64,000 bases of DNA from Synchiropus splendidus (GCF_027744825.2 NC_071347.1:13019501-13083500); one strand, 5' to 3'. Counted from the stretch's first letter, positions 1 through 12,940 are shown. The notes: a model not told the origin generated them from the letters alone. A program made the numbers and translations.

Positions 1-726
1 GAAATTATTTCTTAGTGTTTTAACCTGTCGTTGCTTTGATGTCGGGTCGACGTAGGAATAGGGAATATCTGTTGGCTCTGTTTGTTTACAAGGTCATGGG
101 GGCAGCCGGGAGTAAATAATCGGCTCCAGCAAATTCATCTTTGTGAGGGCAGTAACTATGTTAATTAGGAGCAGCTCGGCTAAAGTACGGCCACGGTTTG
201 ATTGTCTCCTTTCTCTTTAGAGCTTCGTCTGTCGTGACCACGCAGTGTGGTGTGAATATTTGGCTGGGAAAGCTACAACTAGCAAGTATATTCCCCGCCA
301 AAAGAAAAAAAAAACGGACTCACAGAGGGCATTGCTAAAGTATACAGAATAATTCCTGATCATGTTTTATGTTTCATGCCCAAGGGGCTGCGTCGGCTGA
401 GGGTCACCGGATCACTCATTGTTTGACTGGAAGGCCCATCTGCTTTAGCGCCAGATCCTCGACAGAGTCAAGCAAAGCAAAGACACGTGGGTGGATGCAG
501 AGTAAACATTTTTTTTTTGTATTCCTGTTGTTGTATTGATACACCCTAGCAGCTGCAGCGGCTTGTAAACACACAACCTTGCTTTCAAACTCCTCACATA
601 CTGACTGGGAAGCGTTTCTGTGCGAAGGTTTTGGGTCTGAAACATAGATCACAGGTATCGAGTTTGAATGTCACGTTGGGGCTCACATATTTATTCACTG
701 AATTTTATTTTTTAAATTGATACCAC
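1..726. other. Non-coding, nothing recognised
   Basis: Mixed-composition intergenic DNA with short A runs (near 305 and 517). The small open frames on the minus strand (416-652) resemble no protein I know and have no splice context. Confidence 0.6.
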
Positions 727-1141
727 CAGAAATTAAAGACCCATTTATGCCCAGTGTTACGTGAAGATCTGAATATGGACGAGGCCTTCTGTCCATGCTC
801 TGTGTTTATTTTACTTTACTTTAATTTACGAATACAGGCAAAACGGAGCCACCAGAAACCATGGGTGGCAGTGTTGCTGTTACTACCTGATATGCAACTG
901 TAATGAGACTTGAAGAAGACGTAACAATGGCGGAAATTCACTGTCGTGCTCCAGTCACGATATATATAACATGTCTCACGGACTACAGCCTCCTACAACA
1001 CTGTTGTAATAAACTTTGGCTGCTCCCCCCTTGTGGATATATTGGTGAACTGCAACGCAACGCAAAGAATTCAATGGACGCATGTGATCAGGACGGGTAC
1101 AATTTCATATGTAAAGGGAGCATAAATGGGCCTTTAGAGGG
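727..1141 (+). mobile_element. Harbinger-like MITE, copy 1 (family A)
   Basis: Non-autonomous DNA transposon about 400 bp long. The left end ATTAAAGACCCATTTATGCC and the reverse complement of the right end CTAAAGGCCCATTTATGCTC are near-perfect inverted repeats, and TTA flanks both sides, as expected for a 3-bp duplication. The TIR wording (GGCCCATTTATGCTCC followed by a CTTTACATATG-like stretch) resembles PIF/Harbinger elements of fish. The interior aligns with the reverse complement of 27456-27923 (shared words CCACCAGAAACC, GCAGTGTTGCTG, GTGGATATATTGGTGAAC, GCATGTGATCAG). An 88-codon open frame (903-1169) inside it is not considered a gene. Confidence 0.65.
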
Positions 1142-2190
1142 AGCAGCATACCCTCGCTGTTGTGACTAGATGCCTGATCCACCTTGGCAGGCTTACGTCA
1201 AAAGTTCTACTTGAAGCTTGAAAATGAGGCCACACAGAGACGTATGTGTGACTGGTCCATATGAAACGTTTTCAGTCACTGGAACCATAACTTTTTGAAA
1301 CAGGGTCCCTGTCCTCTCCGTGTTCTTCATGCTTTTATTTTTGTGATTCCCGGTTGTGTCTCATTTCCGTTTCCTTGTTTTTCCCCAGCTTTCTGAGCGA
1401 CACAGCTGACATTCATCTGCTAATCAAGTCTTCATGGATATCAACACCTCCTGCCAGCTCATGTCGCCAGATGGTTACTTTGCGTTCCTACAGTAAACTT
1501 TGCCAAGACTCCTCTCTCTCGTTTTGCCTCTCTGAATATTCTAATTTCTGTGCTTGCTTGATTCCCTTCTCAGCCCCCTCCTTAGTTCTCATTCTTATCA
1601 CTTTGTTTTTGTTCCATGGTTTTTCTCCGGTCGACCTGCGCCTTGTGGGCCTCGTGAGTTGATTTCCGAGTGCGTTTGTGTTCTCCCCTTTAGTCAGGCT
1701 TGATTATAATTCGCCTCTTTTCTGTTCCAGGTTTGTTCCCAACCCTTGTGTGTATTTCCCGGTCCGTGTTCTGGTTCCGGCACCCATCGCGTTGATCGAA
1801 TCTGTTCGTCTGTGTTTAACTTCGTCGTTGTTTATTTAATCTTTAAGTTATGTTATGAACATTGGTTTCATGTCTTTGTTGGTAGAGACAAGCCACAAGT
1901 TTTTGAAAATGATGATGTCATAGACCATCTCTTTGGCCAAAACATTCTCCCAAGGTGTCAAATAGCAAATATTTCCAAGTGGTCTGAAATATACAATAGT
2001 CATCCTTGCGTGTGTTGCACGTTGACGCATCAGTGTTTCAGTGTTATCCCAGTCAAGTGACGTTCCTATGGAGGGGTTGGAGATAGGACGTGTGTGGGGA
2101 AGAAGACCCTGAGATGTTACTTGATATGTAGGGCACCTTACAGTATGAAGCTATGTGGTTCCATGAGTGAACCATATGGTCGTTTGAGGT
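1142..2190. other. Non-coding; pyrimidine-rich segment
   Basis: 1340-1830 is T/C-rich with many CTTT, GTTCC and CTCTC words. It may be the body of an old element similar in style to the minus strand of the insertion at 42726, but no ends can be placed. The open frame 1354-1662 is a by-product of the composition. Confidence 0.45.
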
Positions 2191-2400
2191 GCAATATATA
2201 CCAAGTGACATGCTAATTTTTCATCGTGAAAGAAGCGCCACCCTGTGGCTTAACCCTAACTATCATAGTTCCTTTGCTTTTTGCGTGACGCCCTGTACAT
2301 GGCATCAGGAAATGCCACAGGAGGTGAAACACATGCTTTAATCGAACGCCTAATGCACCAACAAGGCAATGCGGAAGGAATTAGGAGTGAGAATGTGTTT
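2191..2400 (+). repeat. Dispersed repeat family C, copy 1
   Basis: Shares ATATATACCAAGTGACAT, GTGAAAG-AGCGC, CATGGCATCAG, CAGGAGGTGAAACA and a terminal GGAGTGAGAATGTGTT with 11606-11830 and 42609-43397, all in the same orientation. No open frame is conserved and no terminal repeats are evident, so the class is unknown. Confidence 0.7.
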
Positions 2401-5400
2401 CTTGCTGTCAGTCTTTCGTACTGGAAATTGTCACTCCCCAAGGGCGAATTACAGAGTAGAGCTCATTTAGGTCACTAGAAATATTAACGCTAAATCTTGG
2501 GCTCCCCTTTCATTACAATGAGCAGCAAAAAAAAAAAAAAAAAACAGAATCAAACAAGAACTGAAAATGTTTGTACAGACATTGTTGGAACTTGTTGTCT
2601 TGTGATTTGTAGTTTTCTGTATAGCACAGTGCAACGCCACACAAGGGCCTGGCATGTTACGACATCGCTTTTCATTGGTTCCTGAAATGGCTTTCACAGC
2701 AGAATATTTTTCAAATGGTGGGAAAATGAATTTGGAAAGCCACAGCATCCTTATGACTGTAGACCCTTCACCAATTTGTCTCTCATCCATGAGCAATGCC
2801 TCAAGGTACTTGAACTCCTCCACTTGTCGAAGGATCTCATTACCTTCACAGGCTTAATTTTTCTTTCGCCCTCAACTGACTGTCAAATCAATTCCGGGAT
2901 ACGAGAAAAGGGCATTGTTAGGTCGCTGTCTAGCTTTGAGGCGCTCGGCCTGAAGCCTGACACAAGAGGCCATGAGCATTTTAATGATGTGAAAACTGAA
3001 TCTATAAAGCCAGGGTGTTTGAGTTGAACACACACACACAAGTTAGAAGTTGACAGAGAAGGTCAATGTCGAGTCAGATAAAGTTTCTTTATGTTGTTCT
3101 ATCACGTTCATTGATGTCTGACGGCGGCCTGATAATATCCCCTCTGCTTATTTATTCAGAGAACCCGACCTCGGAGCGGCTCTCATTCAGCACATCCATA
3201 ATGCCCTGGGTAATTGTTGTTTTCCTCTCCGGCTGAAATCTCACCACTTCACAAGACTAAGCTCTTCTGTCCTCTTGTTTATTTTCAAAGGCCTCAACCA
3301 GGACAAATATCCTCAGGTCAACCTCGGCTGGGCCTTGTGCACACCTCAAAAGTGCCCTTAAATCTGTTGAGTTGACATAAATTTGTTCCAGTTGCGTGAA
3401 ACAGCAGGAAGAATGTGAACAAGTGTGAAAGTGGCGGTGGAACTGACTCAGGTCTGGCCCAGACCGGGACTTACAGCGGGGATCGCTCAGCTTTGTACAG
3501 CTCTTCGCCGCATCAAAGGCTGGGAGGGTGAGATTCTGTGAAATCATACAATAACAGTGAACACAACCACCCTTTCAAAACACAACTGTTCTGAACTGGA
3601 TAGGTGGGAACCAGATAGAAGGAAGGGATGGAGTTTCTCTGCTGATACAAGCCACGATAGGAGCATATAGCAGTCAGAGGTGTGGGAACATATGCACAAG
3701 GTACATCAAACCTGGACCGAAAATGAAACAAACCTTTATTTGTGCAAGGCGAGAGGAGCTGAGCATGCACCTCTTTAGCAGACGCCCCGATGTTGAGATG
3801 TGTTCTCTGATCGGGTCACCTCTTTAAAGAGCTGCAAATAAACCACTAACTTATAAACTGAAGTCAGTGGCAGTTATTAATGTGCAAATAATAAATAAAG
3901 GACGTTTTCATAGTTTTATTCTTACTGATTTAAAAATGCTTTAAACAATCCGGCAGCTGTATTATTCACTGGTCTGTTGTTTCGCTATCTCAGCTGTAGC
4001 TGTAGCATCTCTGCTCGAGGATGCTGTGGGCATGTGCGGCGTTACCTCGGAAGGCGGAGGAGGGAATTACTTCACAGCTGAGTTCAGCACGTTTCAGTTC
4101 TTGAAATCGTAAAGCAAGAAAGCTATGTCCGCGAAAGCTATGCTCAGGCATGCTTTGTCCGGATACTGGGAAAATCTGGCTAAATATGTGTATCTTTTAC
4201 AAGGACCATTTATAACGGTTAGAAAGGAAACCCAAATTCGCAGAATGTGTTCACGTCATTGATACAAAACCTCGACTTCCTGTTTACGATTGGGGAAGCC
4301 ATCTTCGATTGCGGACTCGGTGACTTTCCAACTTGGAAATCTTTCCTCAGGTGATGTAACTGGGGGGTTTCGAGTTCAGACCACAACTCGAACGCATCCG
4401 TACCCCTGACTCGCACCAAAATGGGTATGTGAGAATGAGAATCAATTGAAATACACAGAATACTGTGACCAAAACGCCAAGACGCCAAGCCGCTCCCTTA
4501 AAATAGAATTGAGTTCAAATTTTTGCGGCGAGCCACAGCAGGTTTTTTTTCAAGTTGCTGTACAGATGATCATTCATATAGAAAGTCAGTCATTACTGGG
4601 AGACTTTGAAATTTGATACACAGACCATGAACCACGGTGCACGAGTGGCAACCTCTCCACCTGAGGACTGTGTCGCTTCACTTGTTTTGGTCAAGGCGGT
4701 GTTGCAAATCTCATGTGTTTGAGTGAACTGTTGCCGTGCGCCGCCTCCCGCTTCCATACATAACCTGCTTCTAGAGGGAGTCACCGCATGGTACGATGCC
4801 ATGCCGCACTGCCGCAAACCAGACTCCAGTGTTAGCCTTCAAGCCAATAAAACATCACTGTTCTTTTCACTTATTAATCTTTGGATTCTGACTATTTCTA
4901 AGTAAGTGACTTTTAAATCACATTTAACCATATTTATTTTTAAATGAAATAAAACAATGGAGTGGAATACGAGCTGCCTCAGTGTTTAATATTAGGTGAA
5001 GATTTACCCACGACTTCAGTCTAACAGTTGGGTGTGACTGGCAAAATCGCATGGCACAAGTCTTGTGGAGCGCATCAGGCTAGTGCTTTTATCAGTTAAC
5101 TCAATGCTTGAGAAATGGAAGTGTGGCATGAGTTTGTGAGGCAAGTCTCATCTGTGTGAGTCTCACACCAAGCGCGTGAGAGTTGGCAACCCTGGGACAT
5201 TATATGCAGGACCATTTTTCTGGACTCCCATCACATCATTGAGCGAACTTAATTTCATGCTCAAAACAAACCAGGACAGACGTTCTCACGTGTTCCCTCT
5301 TGAAACCCCACCACACACCTTCCATGGAGCTGTTGGTCCAACGTTTCAAGATTGCAGATCTTTTGTGACGTGTGGCTTTCTGGCTTCACCTTTGATGAAT

Positions 5401-6504
5401 GTGAAGTAGCATTGTTCTTAATATACACAGTTTGCGGTTTGGGCTTATTTGACTGAAACCAAAGAAGGGAAAGTTTAAGAGGTGTTTTCCAACTTTCCCT
5501 TTTAGTGCCGCAATAAATCTGTTTTTGGAATACCCAAATAAAACAAGAGACTATTTTGAGTTACGTCGAGCCGAAATATGAACGGAGTTGAATGAACCAC
5601 AGTAGCGTTGTGTTTCCTCCTGGCACGGCCAACGCTGGAAGCCGATGACCTCATCTAAGTGAATGGTTTATGGTTTCTTTTAGTACGGCTTCTCACAAGG
5701 GGAGATGTTTTTCGGGGATGCCACTGTGTTGGGTTGCCCTTCCTCTGCCTTGGAAAAGGTATAGTTCACTCATATATATATACACACACACATGGAAACC
5801 CTCAGTGAGGACTGGAAGCTTGCGGTGTGTGGGGAGACGGCGAGCTGTCGCCCGCAGACACACACACACACACACTTATAAGGGATACATCAACTAAAGC
5901 ACACACAAGATACCATACACGCTGCGCAAATTATAGTGTGTTTGTGTGAGTGGGTGTTAATGTGTGCGTCACTTGTGTTTGATGTGTGCCTGACCTGCTC
6001 CTGTTATTCCCTCAGTGACAGCTTAATCATCACTCTCTCCCATCGCTGTTCATAACCTCAGAATGGAAGAAGTTCACGTCACTCACAGTATGCAGACGGC
6101 TCCCGGTGACCTGGCAGTCTCGTGTTTTACAGATTCTCGACATATTGCCCGGCAAATAGGTCACTATTGAGATGTGCGGTGGGTCATGTGCTCCTTTCCA
6201 GCGCTAGAATGTCTTCCCTAATGAGCCCTGCTGATTTTGGAGGAAAGAAAAAACAAAACACCACAGCTCTTTTTCCAATAAAGCCTCTTTCTGCCTCTCC
6301 GATCCTCGCATGACAGAAACAAAAGCTGTTTGTCCTTTCGGGGATTGATGTGTGTGTTGGTGTCTCCCTCTCGGTGTGATGGCCTTTTGTTTACGGTGCT
6401 TTTACTATTTGTCTCAATGAAACATCTTCATCCCGACGTACAGATCATTTCAACATTTCAAGTTTTCTACATTCATTTTAAAGATGAGAGCGTTTTGTAT
6501 ATTC
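2401..6504. other. Non-coding, nothing recognised
   Basis: Contains an A18 run (2527-2544) and short CA tracts at 3029 and 5859. No exon, RNA gene or dated element was identified. Open frames are short and unlike known proteins. Confidence 0.6.
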
Positions 6505-6895
6505 TTCTATAATACAGATTCAACACTCTTTTAAAAAAAAATGAAATGAGGAGAAAAAACATGTTTGAGACGCATATTGATGATATCATTTCCCGTTGCC
6601 AATATTTTGATGTAGCTATTATTCAACTATTGTTCAACGACAGAAATTGTACTTTTTCACTTATGCGCTCCAAACTTTGAAGCCAAAAAGTTGAAAAGTT
6701 GTATTCGGAATTATGAAAATGTTGTAAGCCTTTTCGCCCCTCATGTTATTCAGTGTTTTAACTTCTTCTGCTTTACAATATCTTAAACCTAATTTTAACT
6801 TAGTTTGCGGTGAAAAATGTGTTATTCCCTCACTATATTATGTACCATCTTCCTGCTCCTATTTTCACCTTGGAATCTTGGTCCTCTACAGACTG
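6505..6895 (+). repeat. Two-copy repeat D, copy 1
   Basis: Shares with 8741-9420, in the same order: TTTGAGACGC, ATCATTTCCCGTTGCC, AATATTTTGA, GACAGAAATTGTACTTTTTC, ATATCTTAAACCTAATTTTA, and ATTATGTACCATCTTCCTGC. It is shorter than the other copy by about 180 bp, missing relative to 9030-9210. No terminal repeats were found, and the class is unknown. Confidence 0.75.
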
Positions 6896-8740
6896 GTGGT
6901 TTGGGGAAGGCGTTGCTATTACGTGGCTTGTCAAGCGAAGCTTACGTACATCTCAACGTACACAATTTGAATCAAAGCGATGTGAGCTCCCTGACCCCAC
7001 GCTGGAGTGTCAGGCTTTCATGGGTAAATTCCGGATGACCGGGGTAGATCCGGAGGAGATACCCTTGAAACCGAACAAACTTATCAGTTCTCCAAATCAG
7101 ATGTGACAACTGCGAAATGAATTTTGTGTCAACAGAACGACACAAAGTACTTTACCTTCCCAGTGAGTGATTTCTCCCTGGACCCGCTTCCACACATCAA
7201 CAAGGGAATCAGTGTTACAGTAGCATCAACGCCCCTCCAATAAGTTTTAATGCATCATTCATCCGCTCCACTGAGCAGCGACGATCCGCTCTCTGTGCTG
7301 ATGAGTAGCTTACGCTGGCACCGTGATCGGGCTCCTTCCTTTCAACCTCTTTGGCTGCCCAGCCTTGTGCCCTGGACTCACAGGGCCCCTTTCCCTTTCT
7401 TTCACCCGACAACCAGGGTGCACAAAGGGGGCATAGTATCACCGCGGCCTGCCACCAAATGGCAGGGCACACATTTCCCTCCGTTCCTCAGCTCTCTGAT
7501 GTCGCATCTCATTCTGAATCGAAGCTTAGTCGTGAGTTAGAAAGTGAAACAAGGCCTGACTGATTCATAAAGTTGCAGCGCAGTTTATTTCCCAGAACGT
7601 CGCCCGCCGGCTTGTGACAGGGAAGATGCTGATGGGAAATCTATGTTTTTCTTCTGATAGTTGGTGTTTTCCTTTCTCCTCGGCCCCACATTTCTTTGGG
7701 AAGCCTGCAGTATTAATCAGTGACACACATGTGCGCAGGGCTCCCCTGAGTCATTAGTTCAACAGGCTCAGGCAAAGAATTTCCAGATTTCGCCTTGATT
7801 TGGGTGGAAATGTTACGGAAAACAATTTGTTCGTGGGACGAGCTAAATCCCTGACAATTGTCATTGCAAATAAGACTCTCAGCTTTACTGGACGAGACAC
7901 TGACCAAAGAGAGATTCGTGTTACCAGCTGCATTCCTCTGTTTGGAGGAGAAAGTTCATCCTAAGAGGACTTGGATCTGTGGTTAGGCCTTCCAAGGCCT
8001 CATTTAAAGATCCGGCCGTTGTCTTCTCCCTAGTCCTCACAAAGAGGCCCAGCTCACCCACACCCCCAAAACTTTTTCGGGCGATCAACTACCGATGATG
8101 ACCACAGGTTACGTGATTGGTGGTGGAGTTTGCTAGACTGAACCTTGATCCACGAATAAGACGTTTCGAGTTTCAAATATGTATTGGTGGCCGGGAGCAT
8201 AGTGCTTATTCATGCGTGTTGTTTTAAACATCAATGCCGTGCCTACTCTGGCGCACCCTTCCAGTTGGACGTGCCCAAAACACCCCCCACTCCCCTCCCC
8301 AGTGGCTTCCGTCCAACTAGATTCCAAGCCACCTCAATTGACCTTTCTCGATGTAGCTGGTCAGCAGATCTGCTCTGAGCCACAGTCCCTCTCCAGTCGC
8401 CCACACTGTGAAACTCTCGACCCAAACTTCCTCGCCAAATGTGAGGACAAGATCGTAAATCTTTTGGCTCGGCTGTTTCCTCACCAGGACAGACCCTTAA
8501 AGCAGGGAGCCATCTCTCATTCCATCCTAGGTGAACATGACCCACCGCTCTAAAATGTGATATTATTAAGGTTCACTACGACAGCACTGTCTGCTGTGTA
8601 GGAGCTCCGGAATGGAATTAAACAAATAGTTTTGTTTAAAAGGACAAATGAATCCTTTATCAGACCTCCAACTCATAGCTTCCCTTTGCTCTGCTATCTG
8701 GAAACATCTAAATTTCACCAACTCTGAGCTCCAAATGGCA
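6896..8740. other. Non-coding between the two copies of repeat D
   Basis: The longest open frame (8212-8553, plus strand) is proline- and serine-rich with no recognisable domain and is overlapped by an equally long minus-strand frame (8243-8545), so neither is supported. GC-richer at 7230-7480 and 8220-8530. Confidence 0.55.
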
Positions 8741-9420
8741 TGTACTTCTTTAGATGTGTCGTCACAAAGTAAATCTTCCATTATCATCCAGGAAAACTCG
8801 ATGTCACTCTATAATACGTATACAACACTCGGAGAATAGGAGAAAAAATGTGTTTGAGACGCGTATTGATGGCATCATTTCCCGTTGCCAATATTTTGAC
8901 GTAGCTATAATTCAACTGACTGGAAACACTGTGCATACCTTCGACAGAAATTGTACTTTTTCACTTACTTTCCAAACTCTGAAGCCTAAAGGTTGAATTA
9001 AAAATGTATTCGTAAATATGAAAATGTTGTTGGCAAGATTAGACTGTATAAAGGTTATTGATATTCTCTCTAAGATCATTGCCATGGAAACATAAAATTA
9101 ACAGCCATTCAAACATGTTTCATATGCGTATTTAAGAAGGAAGCAGAATTGAGCTATCTATTAATGCAAAAATGTCATGTTTTTATATTTGGTTTTCCCT
9201 CATAAAATAAGCCTTTCCCTTCCTCATGCTATCCAGCATCTTTCTTTCTTTTTCTTTGCAATATCTTAAACCTAATTTTAACTTGTTACTCCCTCACAAT
9301 ATTATGTACCATCTTCCTGCTCCTATTTTCACCTTGGAATCGTGGTCCACGGCTTTACGGATTGCGGCACATATTTCTTTATATGTATCGTCACAAAGTC
9401 TTCCATGATCATGCAAGAAA
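8741..9420 (+). repeat. Two-copy repeat D, copy 2, with a further partial duplication
   Basis: Homologous to 6505-6895 and longer. Its beginning (GTCGTCACAAAG then TCTTCCATTATCATCC, 8758-8788) recurs at its end (ATCGTCACAAAG then TCTTCCATGATCATGC, 9389-9417), so the unit is about 632 bp and partly tandem. On the minus strand both ends read alike (DLLCDDTSKEV and GRLCDDTYKEI), differing by an in-frame 3-bp indel; see findings. Not assignable to a known element from memory. Confidence 0.7.
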
Positions 9421-11605
9421 AGCGGCAACTCCATTAGGTGCCAGAACATATTCCTTTTGCACCACGTACGAACAAACAATGGAGCTCAAGGAAGGGTCCT
9501 GAATGAGCCTCAGTTCTGCATGATCGAGCCAACGAGTCACTGGAACGTGTTTGAAGTCTGTGGCGGGGCATTATTATGTGGAAGTTAATAAGGGCCCTGC
9601 CTCTTTCGTAATGACCCGCTGGACGCTTGGCAACATAAAGCCTCAGTACCGGCCGGGAATGCGGCTGCCCATGTCGAGATGAGGGCACCAAGCCAGGTCA
9701 GGCTGACCTCTGCAGATACAGTATGAATGGGATCGATTAGGTGCTGTGGTCTTGAGGTCACAAAAGCATCGCCTGTGGGCCCCTATGGTCAGTGCATGTA
9801 CACAGAGGGCACAATCCAGTCACCCTTTCAACCTGGCATCCTTTCATCCATTCTTCTCCCTGTTTTTTTGTTAACTCATCTAAAGGGAAACAGACCCTGA
9901 ACCTTAATTCGTCGGCCGCGACTAAAGGCGGGGGATGTATGTAAAGCTTCTCCCCGTCCCGAGCAAGTGGCTTTGTTTCACACGACATGCCAGCGTCCTG
10001 CGGATATCACCTCATTGGTCTGTGGAGCTTTGCATATTCAGTTCATTCACTGACACATTAACCTCTAAATGAGCTCTGCAGTTGGGACCTTAATCTGTCA
10101 GTGGCCACACAGACATTTTAATTCCCTCACACGCGCTCGCAAACCAACACCCTCACACACACACACACACGCACACTTGTACAAACACAAGGCACCGAGG
10201 GGTCAAGGGTCATGGTTTGACCGTTAGTGCTGCTGACACTGAACTCATTTAACTCCTGACTGAATGATGCATGTATTGTGGGTTGCATGTGTGATGGGAA
10301 GAAGACGCCGAGAGGCGAGAGGAGCACTTTCCAGCAGCCGCGGAATTCACATGTAAACGATGCAAAGAACACTCATAGTGTTGCAGTCAATGGAATTTTT
10401 TTTCTGAATCCTCATTGAGACTGGGAACGTCTTTCATGTAAGGACGCCAAAGTGACCTATCGTGACCTTTTGTCCTCTCTCTTTGAGGCCTGGTTCTAAC
10501 GATTAGCCCGTGCTCACAATGCCGACGCATGGAGAGGCGGAGACGAATGTTCCTCCTGCTCCAAAACTCCTCCAGGGTCTGAGTAGTCCCACCATCACCA
10601 CCCAAAACTGGCACCTCCTGAATCAACAAGTGATGAAGGAAGAGAAAGGGTGGGATAAGGAAGGCAGGAGAGGGGATGAATAATTTATCATTCACTGGGT
10701 CTTTACAGAGGAAATCCCTCAGACCTGTGAGAGACAGAACGAAAGAATGACAAACAGAAAAACACCAGAGCGGCAGTCGGCACGGCGGATGAAAGCCCCT
10801 GCAAAGACGGGTTGGCACCAACGTGTTTTCCATCGTGTTACACGTCCAACCCGGGGCCAACTCACAACACCACCGACAGATGTTAAACTACCAAGATAAA
10901 CAAATACACAGATAGGGATCAGATGAATGGTTTGTGTTAGACTGGTATCTCCAACACACACATGCTCTGTAAATATACCATTACTGCGAATAATAATACT
11001 GGACACACCAAAACATACTTCAAATAAAATGGAGAATAAGTTTGCTTTGGACTTGCATTTCTCTTGTCAGAAAGAAGTGAATTTATAGGCTTTATAACAC
11101 ATTATTTTTATCATTATAACGCTATAACGCTGAGCTACACGTGTGACCAACTTTTTGTGACCATGTAAAAAATGCTAAGACATAGTGGTTGTCTGCAAGG
11201 ACGCCACAAAGGAGGTGACACGCAGGGTGTTTCCTGCCACCAGGGAAAGAAAATACAAAAACTCAAAGCAGGCGTTTTCCGTTTTTTGTATGTTTGAATA
11301 GCCCCGCCCCACTAGCTTCACCTGTTTTGTGCTTTTTGACAATCCTTGACAACTTTTTTTTTCGACTCGACAACAACAAATGTAAAATGTAAACAGCTGT
11401 TTTTCTGCACTCCCGTCTGGTAGCTTGTCACGGTGTTGAAAAATCATTCAAACTCCACTTTTTATTTTTCTTCTTCACTCATTTGTGTTGCTCAAGAGTT
11501 GGGGAGATGATCGGAAGCGCTCTTCGCTAAATCAGTACCACAATATACAGCCCCTTATGTAGCTTCCCCTCACTGACGGTGCCGTCGACGTTGCAGAGCT
11601 GTTTG
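9421..11605. other. Non-coding, nothing recognised
   Basis: Holds a 157-codon minus-strand open frame (10387-10860) of low-complexity hydrophobic then basic character. It matches no family I know and lacks splice or promoter context. Confidence 0.55.
10154..10170. repeat. CA microsatellite (short)
   Basis: About eight CA units. Confidence 0.85.
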
Positions 11606-11830
11606 CGGCGCTATATATACCAAGTGACATAAAAGTATATACAGTGTGAAAGGAGCGCTAAACTCTAACGCCAACCTCCACCACCAACCGCATGATGCGC
11701 TGCCCACGGCATCAGAATGTGTCCCCACAGAAGGTGGAACAGGTGCTTCAGTTGAAAGCCTAATGTGTCAAGGATGCAAAAGTCACTTGACGTGAGTCGC
11801 TGTTTCACACCATGGGAGTGAGAATGTCTT
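11606..11830 (+). repeat. Dispersed repeat family C, copy 2
   Basis: Copy of family C. The order of shared words is the same as at 2191-2400: TATATATACCAAGTGACAT, GTGTGAAAGGAGCGC, CACGGCATCAGAATG, AGAAGGTGGAACAGGTGC, then GTCGCTGTTTCAC and GGGAGTGAGAATGT, the last two also shared with the third copy. Divergence is high, which suggests an old element. Confidence 0.7.
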
Positions 11831-12100
11831 GACTCTAGTACTTCAATGGGATTTGATATCAATTTAAAACCCCCTGCGATTAGCTCAGTGAGGGAATAAG
11901 CAGAAGAAAAATGATGGATGGAGTGTTGTGATAAAAACAAATTACTTCACTCGGATGAATCCTGATGTGAGATTGTTTTGTTGTAGAGCCATATATCAAG
12001 GCAATCCTTATTTACAAGATCAGTTATTCACATAGACTCCACAGCTAAAGTCACAGAGGACTGAGATGATTTTGCATTTTATGAGGCCGGCTGTGCCAAA

Positions 12101-12150
12101 TAGGAGGCACAGAAGGAACCTACAGGCCCATATAAATGGATGATACGTAG
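12101..12150 (+). repeat. Short dispersed motif, copy 1
   Basis: Partner of 14502-14550: GGAGGCACAGAAGGAACCTA then CAGGCCCATATAAATGGATG. About 50 bp are shared with a few substitutions and one short gap. Nothing recognisable lies beyond it on either side, so it may be the edge of an old element. Confidence 0.45.
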
Positions 12151-12916
12151 TACTGATCAACAACCTTTCAATGGACGGAAGATAGTGTGCTGGAATAAAC
12201 TTCAGCTCTAGGAGTCTAAACGTTGTGTTGTTTTCCAGTCTGAACCTTCAGCCACGACTCAACCATGATCCAGCGTGTCATGTGTTGACTCTTCCTGCTG
12301 CTTTGTTCCGTCGCTCTTCTGCCGCACAGTCGGGACTTCCGGTGGAGACGCTTTGGCGAGACGCTCTCCATTCACGAAAACAACCACATGTGACCTCCGT
12401 CTGATCCCGAACATTCTTCATATCTGGTTTCTCCGAGCCATGTGTCTGAAATATTTTGGGCACGTTTACGCCGAACTGCTCCGTGCATCTGATTGAAAGT
12501 GTAAAGGGGGTCAACTTCCAGGGCTTGGAAGTCCAAGCGTCTGTGGTCAGCATTGTTTTGGCAGCAAAGGGAAGAGTTGAATATAAGCAGGCTGTCAAAA
12601 TGTTATGGTTACAGCTGATTAAGAATCCATCAAATGTCAGTTATTCAACATATAAAACAATGAATTAGTTGTTTCCAGTTCAAAGAGGGAAAGTTGAACG
12701 CTGAAAAAACACACCGAAATTGTGTAATAATCACAACAGTTTTCCTCTATTTATTAAAGTATGAATAAATCACATGAAGAGAAAGTGTGTTTGCACGTAC
12801 CGTTGAGCAGAAAGGCACACAGATGCTTTCGGTATGAATCATTCATAAAAAAGTGTGTGAATGCTGGCCAAATATATATTGTTCAGACGCAGGCCAGTGC
12901 TCTGTGTGTGGGTGTC

Positions 12917-12940
12917 TGTGTGTGTGTGTGTGTGTGTGTG
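12917..12940. repeat. GT microsatellite
   Basis: Twelve GT units in otherwise unremarkable sequence. Confidence 0.9.

Noticed and set aside
903..1169. 88-codon frame with an exon-like look
   Set aside because: Lies wholly inside the Harbinger-like MITE; the second copy does not keep the frame.
10387..10860. 157-codon minus-strand frame
   Set aside because: No recognisable domain, no splice context and overlapped by another minus frame; consistent with chance in GC-moderate DNA.
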